Assembly: GCA_946807835.1 (NCBI GenBank)
Contig: OX327684.1
Coordinates: 14,594,501 to 14,658,500, forward strand
Length of the DNA stretch: 64,000 nt
Source: Ailanthus altissimus
Taxonomy: Eukaryota; Streptophyta; Magnoliopsida; Sapindales; Simaroubaceae
Direction of reading: 5' to 3'
The notes below the pieces were generated by a model. It made no database searches. It had not been told where the DNA came from and saw nothing but the letters and a program-made list of their open reading frames with translations. The position numbers and the translations under genes are program-made. This document shows, in pieces, positions 48,283 to 59,549 of the stretch (within the stretch, counting starts at the first letter, position 1; every line of letters begins with the position of its first letter).

Positions 48283-50317
48283 TGATAAGCGCATTTTATA
48301 TATGATATTATACTCCTTTTAATTTGATAATTGCTCATTTTGAATGTGAACTTATGGCTTTTTATATATATTAATTTTATTTTGTAGGTTTCAAGTTAAT
48401 TGAGCTACTTGGGATGAAAATTTAAAGAAAACAAGTAAAAGACCAAAATGTTATAGTGCAATGAACAGTGTCGGGTGTATAGTACCGCTACAGTGATAGA
48501 AACAGTATTTAGAGCCCTAGCACCAGAAAGTGGCGCCCAAGCGCCAAATCACCTAGGATTTGGCGCCTAGAAGCTGAAAAGTAGGGCCCAGGTGCCAAAA
48601 TGGGCTTCATTGGCAGAATATTTGATGCTCAGGCGCCAAAATATGGCGCCCAGGGTTACCACCTGTTTTAACCCCCTTTTTTTGCCTTAATTTGAAACCT
48701 ATAAATACACCCCTTTAGCCATTTTTCACATAATAAAAAAAAGGGAGGTACGAAATTTGCAAAACAGAACAAGGCTTGAGCTCAAATTTGAAGAGAAGAA
48801 ATGATGTCTCCAAGATTTCTTAAGCATTATTGAAGACATTTGAAGGATTAAAACTTTTGAGACATCCCCAAATTCGGTTTTCTCTTTCTTTACTTTGTAT
48901 TTTCTCTTTTGTTTAAATTTACAAATTTGAATAATGTTTATATCTATAGATTTCTTGATAATATTAGTTATGGCTGAATTTTTTATGTTATTAAACTTTA
49001 TTCTAAGGTTTGATGTAGTTTTATTTATATTATGTTTGGATAATTTAGTATATTTTCGTGTAATTCATTTATGTTTCTTTATGCTTAATGCTTCCAATTG
49101 ATTGGAAAATGAATTGGTTGTTGTGAATTTATGGATTGATGTTTGGAAGAGATTGACCCATTTATTGGATTTGGTAGAAACATAGCCTTAGGTTGTTATT
49201 GAGTTGGAAGGCTAATAATACTTAGGTAATCACTATAGTTTTCTTAGAATTTGCATGTGGTGCACGCCAAGTGTTTGATAAAATGCGTGACAGGCACAAA
49301 CACTTTAAGCGTGTCATTATGCCTTGGATTTCATTTGACGCTCAAAAGAGGTAATGAAATTAATCCTTAGGTAATCAATTTAAAGGTTGCGTAATGCATG
49401 TATATGTAAACAAGTTAGATAGGGATGTCAACTTGAATATGTATGCATAGTATCTCATTCGGAATTCGGGAGAGGGAATGAGATTAGTCTTAAGCCCTAG
49501 ATTAATGAATTGAACGGAATTGCTAAATAGGAAGAACATAGGAAGAATATAATGAAATCAATACTCTAGGATCCCATTTTTATAGAATTCACCATATCGT
49601 AAGATTATCATTTTGTTGTTAGATTATATGTTCTAGGTCTTGATGAAAATCGATTGAACAATATGTGTTGATGTTATTTTGTAGTTAATGACTATCTTAT
49701 GTTATTTATTTATGCTTTTTATGTGCTTCATGCTTCTAATTGCATTGGAAAATGGATTGGACGAATTGAACATTTAGGTTATGTGCTTAGGAAATTTTAA
49801 TCCATATATTGGTTGTAAAAAGCATGGCTTTGAGTTTGTTGAGTTGGAAGACTAATAAACTTAAGGTAGTCGCTTAAAGGTAGCTTAATGTGTGTATGTA
49901 TAACGGGTTAGATAGGGATATCAACTTAGTTGTATATGCATAGTATCTCATTCGGCACTCGGGAGAAGGAATGAGATTAATCATACACCCTGGACTAATG
50001 AATGCATAAAAATAGTTGTTGATCACTAATGACAAAACCCATAAGAACAATAGAAAAAAATCAAGTCCCGAGAACCCTATTTCCATAGATCTCTCATATC
50101 TTTATTTTATCAAGTTATTTAGTTTAAAGCATTTTTATTCAATAACCCAACTTATCACTTAGATTAGCCTAGATAAAGTTAGGTTACTAACATCGTAGTA
50201 CTTAGCATCAATTTAGGATACAATCCTCATAGGAATGATACTCACTCATCACTTTATTACTTACTCACGACCTATGCACTTGCGGTACAAATTTGCGTGT
50301 GTATATTTTTACGAACA
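48283..50317 (+). repeat. Solo gypsy LTR, TSD TGATG, with internal duplication
   Basis: 2035 bp from TGATAAGCGCATTTTATA to ...TTTTTACGAACA, flanked by TGATG at 48278-48282 and 50318-50322. It is long for the group because a segment of about 400 bp is duplicated: 'tatctcattcggaattcgggagag' near 49450 and 'tatctcattcggcactcgggaga' near 49945 lie in matching contexts. It contains the E2F-like site cluster and TATA box listed separately. Confidence 0.9.
48541..48708 (+). promoter_or_regulatory. LTR promoter: three E2F-consensus sites and TATA box
   Basis: TTTGGCGC, which fits the E2F consensus TTTSSCGC, occurs on either strand at 48541-48548, 48559-48566 and 48633-48640, among other GGCGCC words. 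The TATA box ctataaatac is at 48699-48708. E2F factors drive S-phase genes, and transposon-borne E2F sites are known in Brassicaceae. That these sites are bound here is inference. Confidence 0.5.
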
Positions 50318-50847
50318 TGATGCGTGATCATAGAGTGACAGCTATGAGTTCCATATAGGATAGAAATATACCTAGATGACATGTATGGTATTATTTAGAC
50401 ATGTTCTTAATAAATTGCATTCTATTCGGATTACCCTAGACATATAGATAATTGTTAGAGTGTAATATAATAACTCGACCATCGACAGAAGCTTGTGATG
50501 AGATTAGAGTTTAGCCAATAATTTATTATTAAGGGATTAACTAAGAGATTAATAAGTCTAATAAAATATTAGGGGATAAGTCAAAACTCTATATTCCCAT
50601 TGATTAGTGAATTCAAACCCTTGCTTGCTTTTGATTCAAATTAAGTTTAATTGATATAATTAGATTAATTAGATAACATTCATATTTAGATTCGTCTGGA
50701 TAAAAGTTAAGTAGGATTAATTTTAATACTTAATTGAAAGAAGTAGATTAAAATAGTCCACATGGGAACGGTACTTAGACTTTAATCTTATATTACTTGA
50801 TACGATAGTATGCACTCGCGCTTAGCTATTTTTCATACATCAGTTAC

Positions 50848-51545
50848 TCCAAGAAAAATTTGGATATTCTCTTCACCCTAAATTGTAGAAGTTGGAATGC
50901 GGGTTGTTTCACTGTTAGCTAAATTTCTCATATAATTTGCTGCCTCTATACACCACCCATTCATGTGGTTATCACCACAAAAGTCATAAGTCACATTCTG
51001 AGTCTTGATGGTATTCAAAGCATCAAACTTATTGGATAGCATGTTGATTTGCTCTCCTAATGCATTGAATGCATCAATCTCATGAACACTAGCGACTTTC
51101 TTAAGTGTAACCTTTCAGCCGATCATTGGTAACTATTTGATATTATCTCTTCTAGCAAATTATAAGCTTTGTTTATAGACTTATTCATTAAGACTCCTCC
51201 AATGGCTGCATCTACTATTGTCCTCAAATAACTTACTAGTCTATTGTAGAATGTTTGGACTAATAGCCATTTAGGAACTTTATGGTGAGGACACTTCCTC
51301 AACATATCCTTGAAGCGCTCCCATGCCTCATAAAGTGACTCATTATCGATCTGAACTCATAAGGTGATGTCCTGTCTTTGCCAGCAGGAAAAGGTTTGCT
51401 AGAAACTTCTGTGCAAAGTTATCCCATGTTAATATAAATCCGGATGGCAATGACATTAGCTAATCTTGACTTTATTCTTCAATAAAAAAGGGAATAATTT
51501 TAAGCAAACTGAAAATTATAAATATCTATTCCTCAATTTGAGGGG
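50848..51545 (-). pseudogene. GYP-3 gag remnant with altered zinc knuckle
   Basis: Minus strand: CLKLFPFLLKNKVKI (about 51520-51480), LTWDNFAQKFLANLF, ESLYEAWERFKDMLRKCPHH, VQTFYNRLVSYLRTIVDAAI and MNKSINKAYNLLEEI (51123-51305 open). It then reads KVASVHEIDAFNALGEQINM and TYDFCGDNHMNGWC (about 50990). The first knuckle cysteine is Tyr, as in GYP-2. The gag start is lost at the junction with the copia LTR at 51549. Confidence 0.8.
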
Positions 51546-51548
51546 AAG

Positions 51549-51803
51549 TGTTGAAAGTCATTCCGAATCAAATTATATATTTATTTGAATTTGTTTTCAT
51601 TTTTTTTTTGTAAAAGTAATTGTTATTAGTTAGTTAGGATAATATATATATTTTAAATTAGTCAGATTCTTTAGTTTTGAAATTCCTAATTTTTAAGAAT
51701 CTATCTTGTATTTTGTTGTTTGGAAGTCAGATTTCTGTAATAATTCGTGTATGCATACATTTACTAAAGTAATGAAGAATTGTCCACTCCTCTTATTGTT
51801 ACA
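51549..51803 (+). repeat. Short copia-type LTR fragment
   Basis: TGTTGAAAGTCATTCC...TTATTGTTACA, 255 bp. It is preceded by a polypurine run ttgaggggaag (51538-51548), the typical 3'-LTR context of copia elements. The ends and size resemble the COP-4 LTR (TGTTGAAAAAAC...TTTGTTACA). No matching pol lies upstream, so only the 3' end of the element survives. Confidence 0.6.
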
Positions 51804-52189
51804 TATGGCCTGGCATCATTGTTAGTGAGTACTTCGTAATCAACTAAATTTCAATCATACTCGTTTCACTATATCTTTTTAAGTGGTTAGAAATAGTTAC
51901 TATATATTTTTATTCTTCTATGCACTAGTTATATCAATGAACTTACCACACTATGTTATCTCAAGTCAAACTACGTTCTTGAGATTGCATAAGCCTATAA
52001 ACTAATATCTTTGATGAATGTTTGTAAAATCCACACAAAAACCAATAGGTTGATCCGTCTATACTATACTTTTTCTCTTAGAGATTGCGACAAAGGAAAA
52101 AGCTTTTAGTATCAATCTTATAAAGTGGTTATCCCTTAACTACAACCACCAAAAATATTAGGAGTAATGAGATGAGCATCATTAACACA

Positions 52190-53800
52190 AATGTTTGAAA
52201 AGTAGTCAACATTATATGCTTGTACTCCAATCTCATCAAGCAAATCAAGAATATGCTTCCTTTGACATAATTATCCTTAGTCTGTAGTGCTGATCATATC
52301 GTTGTCGAAAATATAACAATAGAGAAAATAACTATTTAACCAAACCTGTTATATTGTCTTTGTAAGCAATTAGAACAGCAGTTCTTTTTTAATTGTACTT
52401 TAAAAACATCAGATATTCAAACATCAAAGGCAAAAATTTTGAAGTTTCATTTAGATGGTAAGGTTTTTTGGCCTCTTAAATAGTACCAATTATTTGGTCA
52501 AAGTAATGAAACAAACCATCCTCCTAAATAAATCTGCAACTTGACTCTGTTTTTATTGCTTCCATATCTATTCTTCCTATAATACCTTAAAATGATGATA
52601 TATTTAGATTGCTTGTTCTTTCGTCATAGTCAATTCACTGGGGTAAATGTTTCTTCATTGCATCAGTCATATGATTCTCTAAGTTGTATTAGCGGTGCCT
52701 AATAATTGTAATCAATGGTGATATTATTGGTTCTCTCTTCTTATTTAAGATAACGCTCCATAGTCAATACTAAAGACATCTTATGATTAGCTTATATATA
52801 GTATGATCTCTAACGTAATTAGTATCACCATGGCCAACCAACTTCAAACTCTCAATTATACCTTAGTATTCCTCAGTTGCTTTTCTATGATGCTTTGTTG
52901 TATTCTACATATATCTCGCTCACACTAAAGTCGGGGAGGGCACATCTAATTTAAGAAAAGGAAACAAAAAAATATCAAGTTGTTGTAGCATCATTTAAAG
53001 GAAAATTATCATCAATTGTGGATGCATTATCTTGTCCCTTAAATCTTGCCTTCACGTGCTTACAACTTGACATTAGCATATATAAAGGTTGGGTGATCTA
53101 GTGTCTTGAATTTTTGTGATAGATCTTCGTGTACTTTTGTCAAAAAAAGAAACAACCTTTCCTTTTACGTGATCAACCTATAGTGCTAGAAAGTGTCCAA
53201 ACTCTTATCCAAAAGCGAACTAAGAAGTTCTTCGATTGATTCATTTTCATTTTCATCATATCCTATCATGATTGATTCATAAATATACATAATATTTTTT
53301 GTCAAATTTCTTCTTTCAAATTTTAATAATAAACCCAAGTCTGCGAGGGCATTTTTCAACCCATAGAGTGCCTTTTTTAATTTGCACGTGTAGTTCTAAC
53401 TCTCAAATCCTTTGATTGATCCATGTATATCTCCTCCACCCATGTAATTTGTTCATGTCCATTTGTCTTACTTTCCGACCTTCGCTAACTTTTAATTTTA
53501 ACAAGGCATTTACAATGTATATATTGATCTTCGTTCTTGGATTAAATATCTATTCTTACAACAATATTGCTATCAGAATTTTGACTACTAATGAGCCCTA
53601 TATTTTTAACCGATCCACCAATAATATGGTAAGTCTTAACCTTTTACATTCATAACAGGATATGGCTTTCATATCGTTGGGCATTGGTACCAAATTTCAT
53701 GTTTGGATCTACTTCAGTCTGTGAAGTCCTTTTACTGCCTTCATGCCGTTAAGGGCTTCTTGAAATCTTACAGCCTCTTGTAAAATGATATTGACATAAT
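52190..53800 (-). pseudogene. COP-3: degraded copia reverse transcriptase
   Basis: Minus strand, strongly decayed. Recognisable pieces: an EALN-x-MKAV...LVPMP start (about 53640-53780), then GFESQNYTCKLKKALYGLKNAL (about 53330-53450). A degenerate active site reads AVLIAYKDNITG (near 52340-52385), where YVDD should stand. KHILDLLDEIG follows (about 52220-52260). About 870 bp between the last two blocks does not read as RT and may be an insertion or rearranged sequence. Bases 51804-52190 show nothing recognisable. Confidence 0.55.
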
Positions 53801-54169
53801 CACAATTTTGTTTTGGGTTGGAATATTTAAAACCGACAAAGGGCTTCCTAAATGCATTTGCTTAATAGACTCATGATTAAAATTAAGTGCTTGTTTGGAC
53901 ACATTTTCGTTCCTGGAAAATTAAAAGAAAAAAAGTGTAGAAGATGTGTTTGTCACTTTGTTTTCCAGGACTTATTTTTGAAAACAATTTTTATTTTTTT
54001 TTGGTTTGAGATTACAAGCCAATATGTTGATAGATTGGTTAGTTTGATTAATGGTATTAAAAGGACTATTCAATGGTTGAGATTGTAATGTTGCAAGCGC
54101 ATTAACCCAACAATCTTAAAACTTGTGACATGTTACATGCAAAATAAAAGGTTCATTGATTCTGCCTAT
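53801..54169. other. Stretch without recognisable content
   Basis: AT-rich sequence between COP-3 and the TRIM. One plus-strand open frame (53852-54088) has no recognisable motif, and its codons look random. No repeat boundary was found. Confidence 0.4.
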
Positions 54170-54678
54170 TGTCACGGGCCGGGCGTTTATAATTGACCCA
54201 AAAGACTAGCCTGTTAGGTAATGTTGCATACCTACTTTTATGTACCCAAGACCCACCCAATTTTTATTCGATATGGGATGTGACATTCTCCCCCACCCAA
54301 TCACGTGACGCCTTCGTCACGGTGTGGCCCAAACTCAAGGACCAACTTACCCCGTATTGCCTATCCCCCCGAGGATAGGGGACTCACTACCCATGTGGTA
54401 ATCTCTATTGAGGTTCAAGACACAGGATTTTTAGAGCCCACTTGGCCCGTATTGCCCATCCCCTAGTGGCATAGGGGACCCACATCCTATGTGGCAATCT
54501 CTATTGGGGCGATTTTGAGGGCCCACATACGAATGAGAAATTGAGTCTGCTCTAATACCACTTGTCACGGGCCGGGCGCTTACAATTGACCCAAAAGACT
54601 AGCCTGTTAGGTAATACTGCATACCCACCCTTATATACCCAAAATCCACCCAATTTCTATTCGATGTGAGATGTGACA
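54170..54678 (-). mobile_element. TRIM (miniature LTR retrotransposon), complete
   Basis: Two 116-bp terminal repeats (54170-54285 and 54563-54678), each TGTCAC...GTGACA, bound 277 bp of non-coding sequence. A 4-bp duplication CTAT flanks it (54166-54169 and 54679-54682). On the minus strand the right repeat is followed by the primer site TGGTATTAGAGCAG (about 54546-54559), and the left repeat is preceded by a polypurine tract GGGTGGGGGAGAA (54286-54298). This fixes minus orientation. The interior holds two copies of a ~105-bp 'cccgtattgcc...atcccc' unit. It encodes nothing and would be mobilised by proteins of another element. Confidence 0.9.
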
Positions 54679-54823
54679 CTATCTATATGTCTAAGTAACT
54701 AGAGATAATTGGCTGCTTAATGAAGAAAGGACTGATTGTGAATGAATATATTAACAAGATAAAGCTTAATAGCAGGCTTTGGTCGTATACAACAAATACG
54801 AATGACTGCAAAGGTATTTAGTC

Positions 54824-57800
54824 TGTAACAAAGCATGGAGAAAAAAATAGAATACTATATTTTTTATTAATCTGATACAAATATAAGAGGTATTGCATGT
54901 TATTTATAGTGAAGTAATTTAAATGGAAATAAAATAGAAAGAAAAGGTAATTTTTAGAATCATAGTAAGATCACACAAAATCGGGAAAGAATAAAATTTA
55001 AAGATAATAATAAATAGGAGATATTAGTTTTCTATTTTGGTAGGATTTAAATTTCTAGTGATATCATTTCTTTAATTTGTTTTTTCAACACTCTCCCTCA
55101 TGCCGTGTGAAAAACATCCAACATTCCTAACTTCCTAATCATTTTCTTAGATACTGCCTTGATAACCCTTTTGTAAGGATATTTGTTATTTGTTCGCTTG
55201 AAGTAACATAAGTTACGCAAAGTATCCCTTTTTCTATTTTCTCCTTTAAAAAGTGTCGATCTACTTTAACATGCTTCCTTGATGAATTGGATTGTGTGCT
55301 ATGTTTATAGCAGCTTTGTTGTCACAATAAATTTTTAAAGGCATTATTTTTGGAACTTGAAGTTCATCAAGCAAGATTTTTATCCACAAGAGTTCACAAG
55401 TACCGTTGGCTAGAGGCTTTAGCTCAACCTTACCACTACTCCTAGCAACAACTGATTGCTTCTTACTTTTCTATAGAACTAAATTTTTCCAAACATAGGT
55501 ATAATAACCAAATGTCGATCTGCTATCAATAACAAATCCTGCCTAATCTGCGTTAGTGTAAGTTTCAACACTTCTACAATTATTCTTGCCAAAGAACAAC
55601 CTTTTTCCTAGGCTTCTCTTTAGGTACCTAAAAATTCAAAAAATAGTTTGCATATGTTCTTCTTACGGGGAATGCATGAACTGGCTGACAGTGTTAATGG
55701 CAAAGGCTATATCTGACCTAGTGTGGGAGAGTTAAATGAGTTTTTCAGCTAGTCGTTAATACCTTCCTTGGTTTACTGGTGTATTGGTTTTTGCTTTCCA
55801 ATATTTACATTGGGGTCAATGGGAGTATTAATAGGCTTACATCCCATGATTCTAATTTCTTTTAGTAGATCTAAAGTGTACTTCCTTTTAGAAATAAAGA
55901 TGCCCATTCTATTTCTAGCAACCTCTATGCTTAGAAAATATCTCAATGTGCCAAGATCTTTGATCTCAAAGTCAGAAGCAAGTTTTTTTTTTCATTGTGG
56001 TCATCTCTGTTATATCATCGCCAGTCAGTATAATATCCTCAACATACACAACAAGAAGTGTTATCTTACCACCTACATGTCTATAAAAAAAAAGGTGTGA
56101 TCTGTATGTGATTGGGTATATCCCTGATGTCCAATTACTTTAGAGATTCTATCAAACCAGGCTATTGGTGATTGCTTCAAACTATAGAGCGATTTTCTTA
56201 ATCTGCATACTTGGCCATTTCCCCTCTTTTATCAAAATTAGGTGGTAAATCTATATAGACTTCCTCTGTAAGCTCTCCATACAAAAATACATTTTTCACA
56301 TCAAGCTATTGAAGTTACCAGACCAAATTTGCTGCCAATAATGGAACCACTCGAATAGTGTTAAGCTTAGCTATAGAGGCAAATATTTTTTGGTAGGTAA
56401 TCCCATATATTTGAGTATAGCCTTTAGCTACGAGCTTTGCCTTAAAGTGCTCAACTGATCAGTTTGATCGATATTTGACTATAAACACCCATTTGTACCC
56501 TACATGAGTAATCTCTTTAGGCCTTTGCACAATTTCCCATGTTCCCTTTTTGTCAAGAACTTTCATCTCTTGCTCTATAGCATCTCGCCACTTGGGATCT
56601 TTCACGGCTTCTTCAATTGTCCTTGTTATCTCAATATCTGAAAGATTAGTGACTAAAGCTTGCATGGAAGATGACAAATGATTGTAAGTTACATAATGAG
56701 AAATCGAATGCATAACCCTTATTCTCAAGGCAATAGGCAAGTTATCATTATTCTCAATAATAGGGTAAAGTTGTTTTCTTGTGCTCAGTTCAGATTCATG
56801 ACTCTATTTGAGAAGTACGAGTTCTTCATTCTTTTGAGAAGGATTCCAACGTGAGTAAACCCATAACTCAACTTACTATTATGTATCTCTCCCTATTTGT
56901 AAATGGTCATCTAAAGGCATTATTGGCTCATATTAGAGGGTTTATGAATAGTTCCTATTTTAGAAAGAGGTAACAGTTTAACTATTTTGGGTGTTGGCTC
57001 AGATGCTGATGGCTCATTTTTGGATTTCAGATAATTATGAAGGAAGTGTTTCTAAAAAATTATCTTTACCAATGCTCCCCCTCTAAAAAGAATTTTTGGT
57101 ATAAAAGGAAGTGTTTTAAAAAAATGTTTGACCATTGTGACAAAATATTTTTTCTTCTCTGAAAAGTAACATTTATACCCCTTTTAGTGAGAAGAGTACT
57201 AAAAACGAAAATATATTTTATTGCTCTATGATCAAGTTTACTTTTGTTTAAGTCATAAACATAAACAAAAGCTAAAAATTTTAAGGAGTAGAGATGTAAT
57301 AGTACAAGGAAAACTTTGTGAAGTAGTCAAGAGGTGTTTGAAAATTTAATACGAATGTAAGCATTCGATTGATAAGATAACAGGCGGTGAGGATAACATC
57401 TCCCCAGAAATGCTTTGGAGTGTTTGTGGTAAACATTAATGATTAAGCAACTCCAAGAAAACCATTTTGTTGTAGTGTGTTTTTTGCAAGTGCTTAGTGT
57501 AAAATACCGTATGTAAAATTTGAATATTTGTATTATATTGATTCTTAACCATGCAGTGGAAGTTTTCAAAAATTTGTGCGACATTTGATTTTTTTTTTAG
57601 AAGATAAATTCAACACACACAAGTATGGTCATTAATGAATGTAAGGGACCATTTTTATGATTTAGATTTTGAATACGTGAGGGATTCCCTATATCACTCT
57701 GAACCAAGGCAAAAGGTTTAGAAGCATGATAAGGTTTTGGATAGAAAACCAATAGTCGATGTTTGGTCAATTGGCAAATGTCACATTGAAAGTAATCATT

Positions 57801-59517
57801 ATTCTAAAATAAAGATGGAAATAACTTCCGTAAATATGAAAAATTGAGATAGCTTAGTTTACGATGCTATAACAATTTTATTTTATCTAGTTAAGGAAGA
57901 AGATTTACCACTAGCCGTTAAAACTTGTTCAAACACACTTTCATCTTGTTCAAACACGCTTTCATCTTGTTCAAGAAAGTAGAGTCCCCATACTCCTTAG
58001 CATTGCCAATCTTCTTCCTCGAAGCACGGTCCTGAAACAAACAATCAGATTGTGAGAAAATTACATCACAATTGCAATATTTTATTAAATTTCTAATTGA
58101 GAGAAGATATTGTAATTTAATCTAGGAACATGTAGCACATATTTGAGTGTAAGATTTGGGCTAATCTCAACAGTTCCAATCCCAGCAATAGCTGACAATA
58201 AGCCATCCACAATTTTGACCTTTTAGTTTCCGGGATTTGGCTTGTATGATGAAAATAACTGAGAACAGTTTGTCATATGATCTGATACTCCTGAATCAAT
58301 GATCCATGGTTCTTTGTCTTCTAATAACTTTTAAAATGTTAAAAGAAATACCTTTCTCTGCTAACAGGGAAGAGTTTTTGGCAGGGGTTAACAGTTTATA
58401 AAACTGTTCTAATTACTCCTTACTAAGTGAGATGCTAATATTTCCACCAGTTTTTTGACTAGCCAAATCTAATGGAAAAGTTTCCGTTGTGGCATTAGTT
58501 GGATTCGCTCGAGCATCAGTTTATTGAAAATTAGCTTGTCGGCTATGAAGTTTCCAGTATTTCTCTCTAGTGTGATTAGTTTTTTGGCAATGATCAGACC
58601 AGAGATTTCCCTTCTTTAGATTACGGTTGGTACACCGGTTGCTCACATCTGAACCATGTCTAGATTCGGTTCCTCAAGCAGCAAGTGTGAATGTCTCAAC
58701 ATTAGGACTTGAGGGCTTGTCTTTACTCAACATTGATTTCTTTCTACTATCCTCTCTTCTAACTTCAGAAAAAATATCTTTTATGGATGGTAGAGGTTTG
58801 TTTCAAGCAGTCGGCCCCTTACTCATCCAAGTCTTCATTTAACCAAGCTAAGAAATCATAAGCCCGCTGTTTATCAACAATATTCCTATATTTTTCAGCA
58901 TAATTACTGCACTAATCACACACATCAAACAAATCCAATTCCTGCCATATTTTAGTAAGAGTAGATTAATTCTCAGTAACATCAAGGCTTCCTTGTTTTA
59001 GTCATGAGCCTTGCCTTTTAAGTCACATAGTTGTACGGCATTATCCAGATTTGAATAGGAGCACTTCACCTTATCCCAGATCGTCTTGGCAGAGGTACGG
59101 ACAAGACAGAGTGCCCTAATGATCTCCTCCATGTAGTTGATGAGCTAAGACATCACCAAATCATTTTGAGTGTCTCAATTTGCTTATTCAGGATCTGAAA
59201 CAACAGGCTTTTTCACAGTTTCATCGAGAAAACCAATTTTCCCTCGTCCACAGATCACCATCTAAACTGCTCTTGACCATTGCAAGAAATTTTTCCCATT
59301 AAATTTATGGGATGTGATTTGAAGAGAGGAGTTATCTGGAGTAGAAGAAAAGCAAGAAGTCATCTGTATATTTTGAGGAGTTGGCTGTAAGTGGACTTCA
59401 CTTGTTTGGGTACTTTACCCGTGAGAGCCTTTCGATAATCAGCCCCTTTTTTTTCCCTCAGAACAGTTTTGACTCTAATACCATGTAACAAAGTATGGAA
59501 AAAAAAAAATAGAATCC
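54824..59517 (-). mobile_element. COP-4: minus-strand copia element, nearly complete
   Basis: 3' LTR 54824-55090 (267 bp; minus strand TGTTGAAAAAAC...GCTTTGTTACA), with its polypurine tract GCATGAGGGAGAG at 55091-55103. The internal pol and gag remnants run to the primer site TGGTATTAGAGTC at 59471-59483. Only the last 34 bp of the 5' LTR remain (59484-59517, ending TTTGTTACA next to the primer site). After that the sequence switches to the movement-protein-like region. Because the 5' LTR is truncated, no target duplication is available. Confidence 0.85.
55104..59400 (-). pseudogene. COP-4 gag-pol polyprotein remnant
   Basis: Minus strand, from high to low coordinates: gag (about 59400-58860, heavily broken), a knuckle-region remnant near 58560-58640, protease and GAG-pre-integrase pieces (58540-57700), integrase C-terminal part near 57330-57480 (GEM..SPPVILSIECL, related to the usual WGEAVLTA-x-LINR), RT and RNase H. 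The RT start is open at 56459-56740 (DPKWRDAIEQEMKVLDKKGT, then YKWVF). The active site reads VVYVEDIILTGDD near 56030-56070, so YVDD has become YVED. RNase H lies at about 55110-55640. A 27-bp tandem repeat is at 57930-57990. Stops and frameshifts are frequent. Plus-strand open frames such as 55768-56100 are shadows. Confidence 0.8.
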
Positions 59518-59549
59518 AGATATCGATGGTGGTTGTATGTTCATTTTGT

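Larger units (their letters stand above)
46054..50842 (+). repeat. Solo LTR of the GYP-3 family, TSD GTTAC, with two solo LTRs inside
   Basis: Starts TAATAGGGGATTATATAG and ends ...ATACATCA. It is flanked by exact GTTAC at 46049-46053 and 50843-50847. Shared text with the GYP-3 LTR includes 'gagtattttggctattta', 'tgatcatatataggttta' and 'gtgaagatactgga'. After removing the two internal inserts and their duplications it is about 1.4 kb, matching the 1365-bp GYP-3 LTR. It is inserted in opposite orientation to its host element. Confidence 0.9.
23496..51545 (-). mobile_element. GYP-3: minus-strand gag-pro gypsy element split by COP-1 and a solo LTR
   Basis: Four separated pieces are collinear on the minus strand: gag (50848-51545), protease (44750-45470), basic tail (about 25390-25709) and 3' LTR (23496-24860). 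The protease breaks at HPNIKQ at 44750 and continues as KKMEAMNSYIQKK at 25704, exactly where GYP-1 has IKQFKDMETLDPHIRK. Between gag and protease the solo LTR 46054-50842 is inserted with an exact GTTAC duplication. As in GYP-1, no polymerase lies between tail and LTR. The 5' end is cut near 51545. Confidence 0.85.

Noticed and set aside
53852..54088. Possible small host gene
   Set aside because: No motif, no promoter or splice context, and the frame lies between degraded transposons.
55768..56100. 110-codon plus-strand open frame with hydrophobic stretches
   Set aside because: Antisense of the COP-4 reverse transcriptase. The minus-strand reading contains the RT active-site region.
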